This document shows positions 34,508 to 43,628 of a stretch of DNA of 64,000 nucleotides, in pieces; position 1 is the first letter of the stretch; each line of letters opens with the position of its first letter. The stretch is from contig JAFAFW010000031.1 of the NCBI GenBank assembly GCA_023423275.1, forward strand, positions 1 to 64,000, in the 5' to 3' direction. The translations under genes were made by a program, and so were the position numbers. Source of the stretch: Pseudomonadota bacterium (GTDB lineage: Bacteria; Pseudomonadota; Alphaproteobacteria; Rhizobiales; Hyphomicrobiaceae). The notes beneath the pieces were generated by a model. That model saw only the letters and a program-made list of their open reading frames with translations. It was not told where the DNA came from and did not search any database.

Positions 34508-35026
34508 TCAGGCGCTGGCGCGCGGCGTGCTGTTCGGCGACGTGAGTTGTGGCGCAATCTCGGAGGCGTCCTTCACCTTCCGCGAGCGACCGTCGAAGCT
34601 GGCACCCTGATCGATGGCGAGAGCCTGGCTGTGAATGTCACCTTCCACGATGGCGCTGGCATGAAGCACGACACGCGAGCCGAGGATGGCGCCTTGAACG
34701 CGGCCAAACACGTCGACCGTCTCGGCGGCAATGGTCCCGCTGATGATCGCCTCTTCGCCGACGGTCAGCTTCATGCTGTGCAGATCGGCCTGGATATTGC
34801 CGTTGACACGCAGAGAGCCCTGGCACCGGATCGTAATCGCCTGACCTTCGATCGTGAGATCATTACCGATAACGGATTCGGCCGCATCCTGGCTCGAGGT
34901 GCCGGAAGTCACACCGTTGCTGCGGATCGGAGTCGGCGAGGGCGACCCGGTCGAGGAATCCATCGTTTTGATTTGCAAGGCGTCGAGATTGGCAGGTCTT
35001 GGATCGGGTTTGCGGTTGAAAACCAT
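34508..35026 (-). CDS. Bactofilin (polymer-forming cytoskeletal protein)
   Basis: A 172-residue protein. The disordered N-terminus (about 1-50, rich in S, T and P) is followed by the bactofilin beta-helix (about 51-145): SVIGNDLTIEGQAITIRCQGSLRVNGNIQADL, then VGEEAIISGTIAAETVDVFGRVQGAIL, then VVLHASAIVEGDIHSQALAIDQGASFDGR. A disordered tail ends the chain. Bactofilins form polymers on the inner face of the membrane and shape cells or place proteins. No peptidase (LmdC) gene accompanies it here. ATG 35026 has AGGGGAG 7 bases upstream. It reads towards the shared terminator. Confidence 0.92.
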   Translation of the reverse strand: MVFNRKPDPRPANLDALQIKTMDSSTGSPSPTPIRSNGVTSGTSSQDAAESVIGNDLTIEGQAITIRCQGSLRVNGNIQADLHSMKLTVGEEAIISGTIAAETVDVFGRVQGAILGSRVVLHASAIVEGDIHSQALAIDQGASFDGRSRKVKDASEIAPQLTSPNSTPRASA

Positions 35027-35146
35027 ACTGAACTCCCCTCGGCTAGTACCCGCCGCGACCATCCGCCGCCGACATGGTCGAATTGTGTCAAGAGGGCGCT
35101 AAATAGCCAGAGGACGGACGCTTTTTTCGTGTGGGCGCAGCAACAC

Positions 35147-37546
35147 TCAAGCCGAAGTGAGGAAGCTGTCCACAACCCGCTTGCGGCCGGCCTTTTCGAA
35201 ATCGACGGTCAGCTTGTTGCCGTCCACCTCAACCACATGTCCATACCCGAACTTATCGTGGAAGACGCGCGCTCCCGACTGGAAGGCGGACGCGTGCCCC
35301 GTCGAAGAGGCGACCAGCTCTCCCTCGATGAGGGTCGGCCCGCGCTTATCGCGGCCGTGCTGCTTCCACTGCTGCTTGGCGCGCTGCCAGCCGGGTGTTT
35401 GATAGGAAGACTGGAAACCCTGCGCCGGCTCGTCGAAGCGGCTGCTGCCGTAGGGGTTGGCCGTGCGCCCGAAGTTGGCATAGGCGCCGCTGAATTTGGA
35501 CGGCGCCTCCAATACCTCGACATGTGCGATCGGCAACTCATCGACGAAGCGCGACGGGATTGCTGCCTGGTAGAGTCCACGCGTGCGCCGGTTCTGCGCG
35601 AATGAGAGGCGCGCCTGCCGCTTGGCCCGGGTGACGCCGACGTAAGCGAGACGCCGTTCCTCTTCCAGACCGGACTGGCCGCTTTCATCCAGGCTCCGCT
35701 GGTGCGGGAACAGACCTTCCTCCCAGCCGGGCAGGAAGACGACATCGAACTCCAGGCCCTTCGCCGCGTGTAAAGTCATCAGGGAGACGCGATCGCCAGC
35801 GTCGGCCTGATCGGTATCCATGACCAGTGAGACGTGTTCGAGGAAGCCGGCGAGACTCTCGAACTCGTGCATGAAGCGGATCAATTCCTTCAGGTTCTCC
35901 AGCCGCGACTGGGCTTGCGGAGACTTGTCCTGCTGCCACATGGCGGTGTAGCCGGACTCGTCCAGGATCAGCTCGGCGAGTTCCGTGTGCTTCATCGTCG
36001 GCACCAGACTGCGCCAGCGTTCGAACGCCGCGATCAGACCTGCCAACGATTTGCGCGCCTTGCCGGTGATCTCCTCGGTTTCCGCGATCTCGCGCGCAGC
36101 GTGATAGAAGGACACGTCCGTTGCGCGCGCCAGCGCATGGATCTTCTTCACCGACGTATCGCCGAGGCCGCGCTTGGGCGTATTCAGGATACGCTCCAGC
36201 TTGAGGTCGTTCACCGGATTGAGCGTGACTTCGAAATAGGCGATCGCATCCTTGATTTCCTGGCGCTCGTAGAAGCGCGGGCCGCCGATGACGCGGTAGG
36301 GCAGGCCGACGGTGATGAAACGGTCTTCGAACGCGCGCATCTGGAACGAAGCGCGCACCAGGATGGCGATCTCGTTCAGCGGCTGATCTTGACGCTTCAA
36401 GGCTTCGATTTTGTCGCTGATGATGCGGGCTTCTTCCTCATCGTCCCAGACGCCCGTAACCGTTACCTTCTCGCCGAGGTCGTCGTCGGTGTGCAGCGTC
36501 TTGCCGAGGCGGCCCTTATTGTGGGCGATCAACGCGGATGCGGTCGCCAGGATATGGCCGGTGGAGCGATAGTTGCGTTCCAGCCGGATGACCTTGGCGC
36601 CAGGGAAGTCTTGCTCGAAACGCAGGATGTTCTCGACCTCGGCCCCGCGCCAGCCATAGATCGACTGGTCGTCATCGCCCACGCAGCAGATGTTCGGAGA
36701 CCCCTGGGCGAGCAGCCGCAACCAGAGATACTGCGCAACGTTGGTATCCTGGTACTCGTCGACCAGGATGAAGCGGAACCGGCGATGGTAATCGGCCAGT
36801 ACGTCAGGGTTGTCGCGCAGCAGACGCAGTCCTTCGAGCAACAGATCGCCGAAGTCGACCGCGTTCAGTTCTTTCAGGCGCTTCTGGTAGGCGGCGTAAA
36901 GTGCCGCGCCCTTGCCGTTGGCGAAGGCAAAGTTCTCGCCCGCCGGGACCTGCGGAGGTGTCAGTCCGCGGTTCTTCCAGCCATCGATCAGCCCGGCCAA
37001 TTGCCGCGCCGGCCAGCGATCCTTGTCGATGCCTTCCGCCTCGATCACCTGCTTCATCAGCCGGATCTGATCGTCGGTATCGAGAATGGTGAAGCCGCTC
37101 TTGAGTCCGACCAGCTCGGCATGACGGCGCAGGATGCGCGCACCGATCGAGTGGAACGTGCCGAGCCACGGCATGCCTTCGACCGCGCCGCCGATGAGCT
37201 GGCCGACGCGATCCTTCATCTCGCGCGCGGCCTTGTTGGTGAAGGTGACGGCCAGGATTTCGCCGCCCCGTGCCCGCCGCGATGCCAGGATATGAGCAAT
37301 GCGCGTGGTCAGAACCTTGGTCTTTCCGGTTCCGGCTCCGGCCAGCACCAGCACTGGCCCATCGATGGTCTCGACTGCCTCGCGCTGGGCGGCATTCAGT
37401 CCGGCAAGGTAGGGCGCTTCCCGGCTCTGCAAAGCACGGGCGGAAATCGACAGATCGGTCCCGGTATCATGCGCTGGACTCAGGGCCCGCGGCTCAAGGT
37501 CCTCACCGGGTTCGTTCGTGGAATGTTTGCGATTCGGATGCATCAT
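35147..37546 (-). CDS. uvrD: UvrD/PcrA superfamily 1 DNA helicase
   Basis: About 799 residues from the ATG pair at 37546/37543, with 3'-5' helicase motifs in order. Motif Q/I is LNAAQREAVE and LAGAGTGKTK (about 68-77). Motif II is LVDEYQDTN, motif III GDDDQSIYGWRGAE, motif IV LERNYRST, motif V VSLMTLHAAKGLEFDVVFLPG and motif VI EERRLAYVGVTRAK. The C-terminal domain FGYGHVVEVDGNKLTVDFEKAG is the PcrA/UvrD RNA-polymerase-binding tudor-like fold. Roles are nucleotide excision and mismatch repair and backtracking of RNA polymerase. No clear ribosome binding site is visible; the frame continues to 37651. It is divergent from the AsmA-like gene. Confidence 0.95.
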   Translation of the reverse strand: MMHPNRKHSTNEPGEDLEPRALSPAHDTGTDLSISARALQSREAPYLAGLNAAQREAVETIDGPVLVLAGAGTGKTKVLTTRIAHILASRRARGGEILAVTFTNKAAREMKDRVGQLIGGAVEGMPWLGTFHSIGARILRRHAELVGLKSGFTILDTDDQIRLMKQVIEAEGIDKDRWPARQLAGLIDGWKNRGLTPPQVPAGENFAFANGKGAALYAAYQKRLKELNAVDFGDLLLEGLRLLRDNPDVLADYHRRFRFILVDEYQDTNVAQYLWLRLLAQGSPNICCVGDDDQSIYGWRGAEVENILRFEQDFPGAKVIRLERNYRSTGHILATASALIAHNKGRLGKTLHTDDDLGEKVTVTGVWDDEEEARIISDKIEALKRQDQPLNEIAILVRASFQMRAFEDRFITVGLPYRVIGGPRFYERQEIKDAIAYFEVTLNPVNDLKLERILNTPKRGLGDTSVKKIHALARATDVSFYHAAREIAETEEITGKARKSLAGLIAAFERWRSLVPTMKHTELAELILDESGYTAMWQQDKSPQAQSRLENLKELIRFMHEFESLAGFLEHVSLVMDTDQADAGDRVSLMTLHAAKGLEFDVVFLPGWEEGLFPHQRSLDESGQSGLEEERRLAYVGVTRAKRQARLSFAQNRRTRGLYQAAIPSRFVDELPIAHVEVLEAPSKFSGAYANFGRTANPYGSSRFDEPAQGFQSSYQTPGWQRAKQQWKQHGRDKRGPTLIEGELVASSTGHASAFQSGARVFHDKFGYGHVVEVDGNKLTVDFEKAGRKRVVDSFLTSA

Positions 37547-37800
37547 CAGGATATAGCATGGGACGTGCGGCAATAACGGGGCCTGCGGCAGCCACCCACA
37601 CCTCGCGCAGGAGTTGTCCAATCGGCCAAGATCGCCGGAAGGGAGTCCCAACTTCGATTGTGCTGTGCGATAAGCACATGTGGAGCATCGTTGCCCCTGA
37701 TCGGCCGAGGAGGGCGTCCCGGTTGTTATTTAGGGGTCAGACATGTCGGATTCCATATGAGGCATGAAGCGGGTTCTGTGACGGTGCGGAGGTTTTGGGC

Positions 37801-40800
37801 ATGAACGGCGTGCTTCTTTGGTTCGCCGGTCTCCTTGTCGTGCTTCTTGGCGCCCTTTTTGCCGTCCCCTACGCGGTGGACTGGAACAGCTATCGCGGTG
37901 CCTTCGAGGAAGAAGCGTCCCGGATGCTCGGCCGCGAGGTGCGTGTCGGCGGTGATGTCACATTGCGGCTGCTGCCCGTTCCCTACGTCAGTTTCGAGAA
38001 ACCACGAATTGCCGATTCCGATATCGGCGAGGCCTTCATTCGCGCCGACAGCTTTACGATGTGGCTGGCCCTGCCGCCCCTCGTTCAAGGCATCATCGAG
38101 GCCAAGCAGGTTGAGTTGAAGCGCCCGCAGTTGCGGCTTCAGATCGACAAACAGGGTGGCGGGAACTGGCAGCAGCTTCGCGTGACGCGCGGCACGTTGC
38201 CCTTCGTGCCGCGCGGCTTCGCGTTGCAATCCGTGAAGATCACCAATGGTGTCATCGGCTTGCATGCCGTGGACGGTTCGGAGCTGGCCCGGATCGACGT
38301 GCCTGATGCGGAATTTTCCGCTCCGGCCCTGGAAGGACCGTACCGTTTTCGCGGCGATCTCAAGTGGGACGGTGTCACGCGCGAACTGCGCGGGTCCACG
38401 GCGGCGCCGGATCCGGATGGCAGCGTGCGTCTCAAGGCCATCATGCGCGTGCCGAGCGCGGGCAACGCCTACACCTTCGAAGGCGCTCTCCGGGATCTCG
38501 GGACACGGCCCCGCGCTGACGGCGACGTGACGATTGCGATTGCCCGCGATCCGGAAGCTGTCCCGCCTGCCGCGGCGGGCGGAGCCGCCGGCGGTCAGGA
38601 GCCGATCTCGCATAATGCCTACGAGGTGCGGGCGCGTCTTGCGGCCGACACGCTTGGCGCAAAGCTGTCGGACATTGCTTTCTCGTTCGAGCAGGCGGGC
38701 CGTCCGCAATTGCTCACGGGAACAGCCGAGGCGAGATGGCAGGGTCCCAAATCGTTTCGCGCCAATCTCGAGTCGCGCTGGCTCGATCTGGAGAAAATCT
38801 CGGCGGCTCCCGGTAATGCCAATGCGTTCGAAACGGCGCGCCGTCTCAGCGTGGGCCTGATTGATATGCTGCCGAAAGGCGGCGAGGTTGCCGCGCGGGT
38901 GGCCATCGATCAGGCGAACTTCGCGGGCGATTCCGTGAGCGGACTAGCGCTTGCCATCGAGGATCGCGGACAGGGGCTGAAGGTCAAGGAGCTTCGCGCC
39001 ACGCTTCCTGGCGGTGTGCGCGTCGATTTCAGTGGAGAACTGGATCGTGGCGGCATCGCGGAGGGGCTGAAGGGCGATCTGTTGATGCGAGGGTCGAGCC
39101 TGGGACGCCTGCTCGGCTGGGCCGCGCGAGGAAGCATTCCGATCCCTCCAGGCGCAGACACCGGGTTCTCGCTCAGCACGGCTTTGCATCTGACACCGGC
39201 AGGTCTGGACCTCCGCCACGCGACGCTCGACGCCGGAGCCAGCCGTTTTGCGGGTGACTTTGGCTATAAGTGGGGCCCGCGGAGAACGGTCAATCTGTCC
39301 ATCGAGAGCCGCAAGGCAGATCTTTCCGGCGTGGTGCCGGGTGCGCTCAAGGCGGGATTGGCGCATGTCCTGGCGAAACCCTCCGCGGGTGGCACCGGGC
39401 CGTCTTGGCCGGGGTTCATGCCCGCCCTGGCAGATCTTGATGCGCGGCTGCGCGTCCGCGCCGACGTGCTGTCCGACGGAAGCCAGGTTCTCAACGACGT
39501 AGATGCCGATATCGCTCTGCAAGATGGCGACCTCAGCGTTCCCCGCCTTCGCGCGGCCACGCCCGCCGGTTTCAAGCTCGACCTGAGCGGCACCGTGAAG
39601 GATGCGACGACCGAGCCGAAGGGCTCTTTGCGTGGCGTTGTGGCTGCGGCAAGCGAAGCCGCGATGAAAGAGGTGCTCAACGTTGCAGCCGTCGACCTTT
39701 CGACACGGATTGGCGGCGGTTTGGCACGGATGGCGCCGATGCGGCTGGCTTTTGTTGCGAGCTTCGGCGGTGCGGAGGGCAAGCAGGCGCAGCTCAGCCT
39801 CGACGGCATGGTGTTAGAGAAGCCACTGGTGGCCAACGTCACGCTCGACGGCGGATGGACGTCCTGGCGTAGCGCACCGATGGATCTGATGCTGGTGGCG
39901 GACGGCGCAAAAGCCGTGCGCCTCGGATACGACGTCGTGACCGGCAGTGCGGGATCGAGCGCGTCCGGTCCCGCGTTTGAAGGCGATGGCCGTCTGCTGC
40001 TCAAGGCCGTCGGCATTCCTTCGGATCGTATCGATACGCTGGTCCAGGTTGCGGCTGGTGATCTGCAGTTGAACGCGCAAGGCCATGCCACGGTCGGCGA
40101 CGATCTTTCGCTGCGCTTCGACGGTAATGCCGATGTCACCGCTCCCGATGCCGTTGAGGCATTTACATTTGCGGGTCTGTCACGACCTGCTGCCGCGATC
40201 GGTCTCGCGGCGAAAGGTAAGCTGGGTCTCGCGATCACGGATACTGGATTGAAGATCGACGCCAACCGGTTCGAGCTCGGTGGCGCGCGCGTTTCCGGCG
40301 AAATCCAGGTGTCCGGCAGGCAAGATGATCGCCGCATCGATGCCGCGCTCACGGCGGATGACATCTCGCTGCCGCGTTTGCTGGCGTTCGTACTTGATGG
40401 CAGCCGCGAGCCACCGCAGGCGGAAGAGGCGTTGGCATCTCACTGGCGCGAAGAGCCCTTCGACTTCGACAATCTGGAGCACATCCGGGGGCGCATCAAA
40501 CTGCAAACCGACAGTCTGACGCTGGAAGAGGGCTTCGGACTCTCGAACGCGACTGTGGAAGCGGAACTGGAACCCGGCCGGGTATCCGTTTCAAAGCTCG
40601 AAGGACGCGCGCTGGGCGGCGCGGTTTCCAGTGCCTTCAAGGTGGAAAAGGTCGCTGCCGGCGCGAGCGTGGCTGGTGTGTTCGGACTCTGGGATCTGCG
40701 ACTGGGCGATATTGTCGGCGCCGCCGAAGTTCCGGTGGCATCCGGGCAAGTCGGGATGACCGTACAGTTCTCCGGCCAGGCGGTGACGCCGCGGGCGCTG

Positions 40801-41586
40801 ATTTCCGTCATGACCGGGAAGGGGGAACTTGAACTGAAGTCTGCTGCGATGGAGCGCCTTTCGCCCGCGGCGGTAGAGATGACGGCGAATGCGGTTCTGA
40901 CCGGACGCATCGTCGGCGCTGGCGATGCGGTAAAGCAGGAACTGCGCCGGACTCTTGCCCAGGGACCGTTGCACCTCGGTGATCGCAAGGTGCCGGTGAC
41001 GCTCGGCGAAGGAGCATTGCGTATCGACGCGTTTACGGTCGATGCTCCGGCCGCCGCTGCCACCAACCGGACGACGATCGACGTAGGCGAGTTGAAGATC
41101 GACACCGAATGGCGCTTCCAACCGACGGCAGCCGCACGCGGGCGGCAAACGGTGCTGCCTGGAATTTCGGTGATCCAGGTTGGACCGTTGATTTCATTTG
41201 CGAGCCTCGAGCCGCGTGTCGTGTCGGACGCGTTGGAGCGTGAGCTGGCCGTGCGGCAGATGGAGCGCAACGTCGAACAGCTCGAGCGCTTGCGCCGAGA
41301 GGATGAAGCGCACGCGAAAGCCGAGGCGGATCGGATGCGTGCAATCGAGAAGGAGCGGCTGGAGCGGATGCAGACCGGACCGCGGATCGATGTTCCATTC
41401 CCGGTGCCGGTGCCCTCGCAGCAGTCGCTGACGGCACCCGGGCCGACGGCGCAGCAGCCGTCCGGCATTGCCGTGCCCAAGCCGGAACCGATCGAGATGA
41501 CGCCGTTGCCGGCCCCTCGGCCGACGCCTGCGCCACGCCGCCCGCCGCCGGATCCCTCATCCAGCCAATGGCCGCCGCGTTGGTGA
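37801..41586 (+). CDS. AsmA-family large inner-membrane-anchored protein
   Basis: A 1261-residue protein with a single N-terminal helix (about 2-22, LLWFAGLLVVLLGALFAVPYAV). The AsmA start follows: DWNSYRGAFEEEASRMLGREVRVGGDVTLRLLP. The chain then has long beta-rich repeats and the C-terminal AsmA region (about 885-1130) including LEGRALGGAVSSAF and GELELKSAAMERLSPAAVEM. A charged coiled-coil (about 1145-1190) and a proline-rich tail end it. AsmA-like proteins form bridges that carry phospholipids between the membranes; this one is typical of alphaproteobacteria. GGAGG precedes ATG 37801 by 8 bases (an in-frame TTG at 37795 is less likely). Confidence 0.88.
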   Translation: MNGVLLWFAGLLVVLLGALFAVPYAVDWNSYRGAFEEEASRMLGREVRVGGDVTLRLLPVPYVSFEKPRIADSDIGEAFIRADSFTMWLALPPLVQGIIEAKQVELKRPQLRLQIDKQGGGNWQQLRVTRGTLPFVPRGFALQSVKITNGVIGLHAVDGSELARIDVPDAEFSAPALEGPYRFRGDLKWDGVTRELRGSTAAPDPDGSVRLKAIMRVPSAGNAYTFEGALRDLGTRPRADGDVTIAIARDPEAVPPAAAGGAAGGQEPISHNAYEVRARLAADTLGAKLSDIAFSFEQAGRPQLLTGTAEARWQGPKSFRANLESRWLDLEKISAAPGNANAFETARRLSVGLIDMLPKGGEVAARVAIDQANFAGDSVSGLALAIEDRGQGLKVKELRATLPGGVRVDFSGELDRGGIAEGLKGDLLMRGSSLGRLLGWAARGSIPIPPGADTGFSLSTALHLTPAGLDLRHATLDAGASRFAGDFGYKWGPRRTVNLSIESRKADLSGVVPGALKAGLAHVLAKPSAGGTGPSWPGFMPALADLDARLRVRADVLSDGSQVLNDVDADIALQDGDLSVPRLRAATPAGFKLDLSGTVKDATTEPKGSLRGVVAAASEAAMKEVLNVAAVDLSTRIGGGLARMAPMRLAFVASFGGAEGKQAQLSLDGMVLEKPLVANVTLDGGWTSWRSAPMDLMLVADGAKAVRLGYDVVTGSAGSSASGPAFEGDGRLLLKAVGIPSDRIDTLVQVAAGDLQLNAQGHATVGDDLSLRFDGNADVTAPDAVEAFTFAGLSRPAAAIGLAAKGKLGLAITDTGLKIDANRFELGGARVSGEIQVSGRQDDRRIDAALTADDISLPRLLAFVLDGSREPPQAEEALASHWREEPFDFDNLEHIRGRIKLQTDSLTLEEGFGLSNATVEAELEPGRVSVSKLEGRALGGAVSSAFKVEKVAAGASVAGVFGLWDLRLGDIVGAAEVPVASGQVGMTVQFSGQAVTPRALISVMTGKGELELKSAAMERLSPAAVEMTANAVLTGRIVGAGDAVKQELRRTLAQGPLHLGDRKVPVTLGEGALRIDAFTVDAPAAAATNRTTIDVGELKIDTEWRFQPTAAARGRQTVLPGISVIQVGPLISFASLEPRVVSDALERELAVRQMERNVEQLERLRREDEAHAKAEADRMRAIEKERLERMQTGPRIDVPFPVPVPSQQSLTAPGPTAQQPSGIAVPKPEPIEMTPLPAPRPTPAPRRPPPDPSSSQWPPRW

Positions 41587-41587
41587 G

Positions 41588-41881
41588 CTAGAGTTTTTCC
41601 GATTTGGACCGCGCCGTCCGCTCGTCATCCTGGCTGGAGCGAAGCCGGGAGCCGGGCTCATCATTGGGACGGTTCTGGCTGCGGTAATAGTCGAGAATCC
41701 AGATACGGACTGCGCTCGATAATCCCGCGCTGCCGCGCTGCTTGTCGATGTCCTCCACGAGTGCCGCGAGGGACGTGCCGCGCGAGGCTGCAGCATCCTT
41801 CAGCGCATCCCAGAACGGCGCTTCGAGCGAAATCGATGTGCTGTGCCCGGCGATTGTGAACGAGCGCTTGACCGGTCTCAT
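41588..41881 (-). CDS. Ribbon-helix-helix protein (RHH_4 type)
   Basis: A 97-residue protein. KRSFTIAGHSTSISLEAPFWDALKDAA and then TSLAALVEDIDKQRGSAGLSSAVRIWILDYYR match the RHH_4 domain found in short alphaproteobacterial proteins (ribbon-helix-helix DNA-binding fold). A charged, probably disordered tail follows. Function is unknown; DNA-binding regulation is inferred from the fold. It overlaps the upstream DUF4169 gene by 4 bp, so the two are translationally coupled, and lies downstream of fumC in the same direction. Confidence 0.85.
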   Translation of the reverse strand: MRPVKRSFTIAGHSTSISLEAPFWDALKDAAASRGTSLAALVEDIDKQRGSAGLSSAVRIWILDYYRSQNRPNDEPGSRLRSSQDDERTARSKSEKL

Positions 41882-42078
41882 TGCCCGTCATCCGGAGCAG
41901 CGGGGTCGCGCTTCAGGGCATCGAGGCGCCGTTGCTCCAGTGTACGCTCTGCCTCCTGGCGTTCGCGCTCGTGACGCGGACGCCCGAAGACGGCGCGATT
42001 TTCGTGCGCTTGCCGTTCTTTATCGGCGCGTGCCTTCTGCTTGCGGAAACGGCGGAGATTGACGATGTCTGCGGTCAT
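41878..42078 (-). CDS. DUF4169 small basic protein
   Basis: A 66-residue, very charged protein. VNLRRFRKQKARADKERQA and NRAVFGRPRHERER match DUF4169, a short alphaproteobacterial family of unknown function that is often encoded beside an RHH_4 protein and a fumarase gene. It overlaps the RHH gene by 4 bp and follows fumC by 36 bp. The likely order of transcription is fumC-DUF4169-RHH. Confidence 0.88.
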   Translation of the reverse strand: MTADIVNLRRFRKQKARADKERQAHENRAVFGRPRHERERQEAERTLEQRRLDALKRDPAAPDDGQ

Positions 42079-42114
42079 GGCCCGATGTCCGCCGCTTCCC
42101 CGATGATGTGCCGA

Positions 42115-43512
42115 TCACTCCGGGCTGATCATCTTTTCAGCCCGGACGATGGCGTCGAACTCGGCGTCGGTCACATAGCCGCCGCCGACCGCTTCCTGGC
42201 GCAACGTCGTGCCATTCTTGTGCGCGGTCTTGGCGATCTTGGCGGCGTTGTCATAGCCGATCTTCGGCGCCAGAGCGGTGACCAGCATCAGCGAGCGATC
42301 GAGCGCGGCCTTGATGTTGTCCTCGCGCGGCTCGATGCCGACGACGCAGTTGTCGGTGAAGCTGACGGCAGCATCCGCCAGAAGGCGCACGGACTGCAGG
42401 AAGTTATAGCCCATCACCGGATTGAAGACGTTCAGTTCGAAGTGGCCGGAGGCGCCCGCGAACGTGATCGTCGACTGATTGCCGAACACCTGCGTGCATA
42501 CCATCGTCAGCGCTTCGCACTGGGTTGGATTGACCTTGCCCGGCATGATGGACGAGCCCGGCTCGTTTTCCGGCAGCGACAGCTCTCCAAGTCCGGAACG
42601 CGGCCCCGAGCCGAGGAAACGGATGTCATTGGCGATCTTGAAGAGCGAAGCGGCGACCGTGTTGATCGCGCCGTGGCTCATGACCATGGCGTCATGCGCG
42701 GCCAGGGCCTCGAACTTGTTGGGCGCGCTCGTCAGCTTGAGCTGGGTGATGGCGGAGATGTGCTGGGCGACCAGTTCCGCAAAGCCCTTCGGCGCGTTGA
42801 GGCCGGTGCCGACGGCGGTGCCACCCTGCGCCAGCTCCATCAGCGCGGGCAGCGTTGCCTCGATGCGCTTGATGCCGTTCTCGACCTGCTGCGTGTAGCC
42901 GGAGAACTCCTGGCCGAGCGTCAGCGGAGTTGCGTCCTGTGTATGCGTGCGGCCGATCTTGATGATGCGCTTCCACGCCTCCGCCTTGTCGTTGAGTGCA
43001 TTGCGCAGCTTCTGCAACGCCGGAAGCAGACGATGAACGGTCTCCTCGGCGCAGGCGATGTGCATGGCCGTCGGGTAGGTGTCGTTCGACGACTGGCTCA
43101 TGTTGACGTGGTCGTTGGGGTGCACGGGCTTCTTCGAACCCATGCTGCCGCCCAGCATCTCGATCGCGCGGTTCGAGATCACCTCGTTGGCGTTCATGTT
43201 CGACTGGGTGCCCGAGCCGGTCTGCCAGACGACGAGCGGGAAGTGATCGTCGAGCTTGCCCTCGATCACCTCCTGCGCCGCGGCCATGATGGCTTCGGCG
43301 ATCCTGGGGTCGAGTTTGCCGAGAGCGAGATTGGTTTCAGCGGCGGCCCGTTTGACGATGCCGAGCGCGCGCACGATCGGCTTGGGCTGCTTTTCCCAGC
43401 CGATCTTGAAGTTGCCGAGGCTGCGCTGGGTCTGAGCGCCCCAATATCGGTCTGCCGGAACCTCGATGGGTCCGAACGTATCCGTTTCGATGCGAACTGG
43501 AGCTTTGGTCAT
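42115..43512 (-). CDS. fumC: Class II fumarate hydratase
   Basis: A 465-residue fumarase of the iron-independent class II. Signature GSSIMPGKVNPTQCE (the flexible loop with the catalytic serine) is present, as are QTGSGTQSNMNANEV, HPNDHVNMSQSSNDTYPTAMH and GRTHTQDATPLTLGQEFSGY with the catalytic His. It converts fumarate to malate in the TCA cycle as a tetramer. ATG 43512 is chosen; an upstream ATG at 43527 would add five residues. It heads a probable fumC-DUF4169-RHH transcript. Confidence 0.96.
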   Translation of the reverse strand: MTKAPVRIETDTFGPIEVPADRYWGAQTQRSLGNFKIGWEKQPKPIVRALGIVKRAAAETNLALGKLDPRIAEAIMAAAQEVIEGKLDDHFPLVVWQTGSGTQSNMNANEVISNRAIEMLGGSMGSKKPVHPNDHVNMSQSSNDTYPTAMHIACAEETVHRLLPALQKLRNALNDKAEAWKRIIKIGRTHTQDATPLTLGQEFSGYTQQVENGIKRIEATLPALMELAQGGTAVGTGLNAPKGFAELVAQHISAITQLKLTSAPNKFEALAAHDAMVMSHGAINTVAASLFKIANDIRFLGSGPRSGLGELSLPENEPGSSIMPGKVNPTQCEALTMVCTQVFGNQSTITFAGASGHFELNVFNPVMGYNFLQSVRLLADAAVSFTDNCVVGIEPREDNIKAALDRSLMLVTALAPKIGYDNAAKIAKTAHKNGTTLRQEAVGGGYVTDAEFDAIVRAEKMISPE

Positions 43513-43628
43513 GATCAGCGAGCCCAATTATCTACGTGTCAAGGCAGGTTCGACCGGTCCACTAGCACAGCAAAGATCGCGGCTCCAGAGCGATGGCCTG
43601 CTTGAGGTGGCCGCACGGGCTTTCAACG

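Noticed and set aside
35834..37576. 580-codon plus-strand open frame over the helicase gene
   Set aside because: Antisense shadow of uvrD; no ribosome binding site or recognisable domain, while the minus strand carries all helicase motifs.
41881..43605. 574-codon plus-strand open frame over fumC
   Set aside because: Antisense shadow of fumarase; composition is that of reversed coding sequence.
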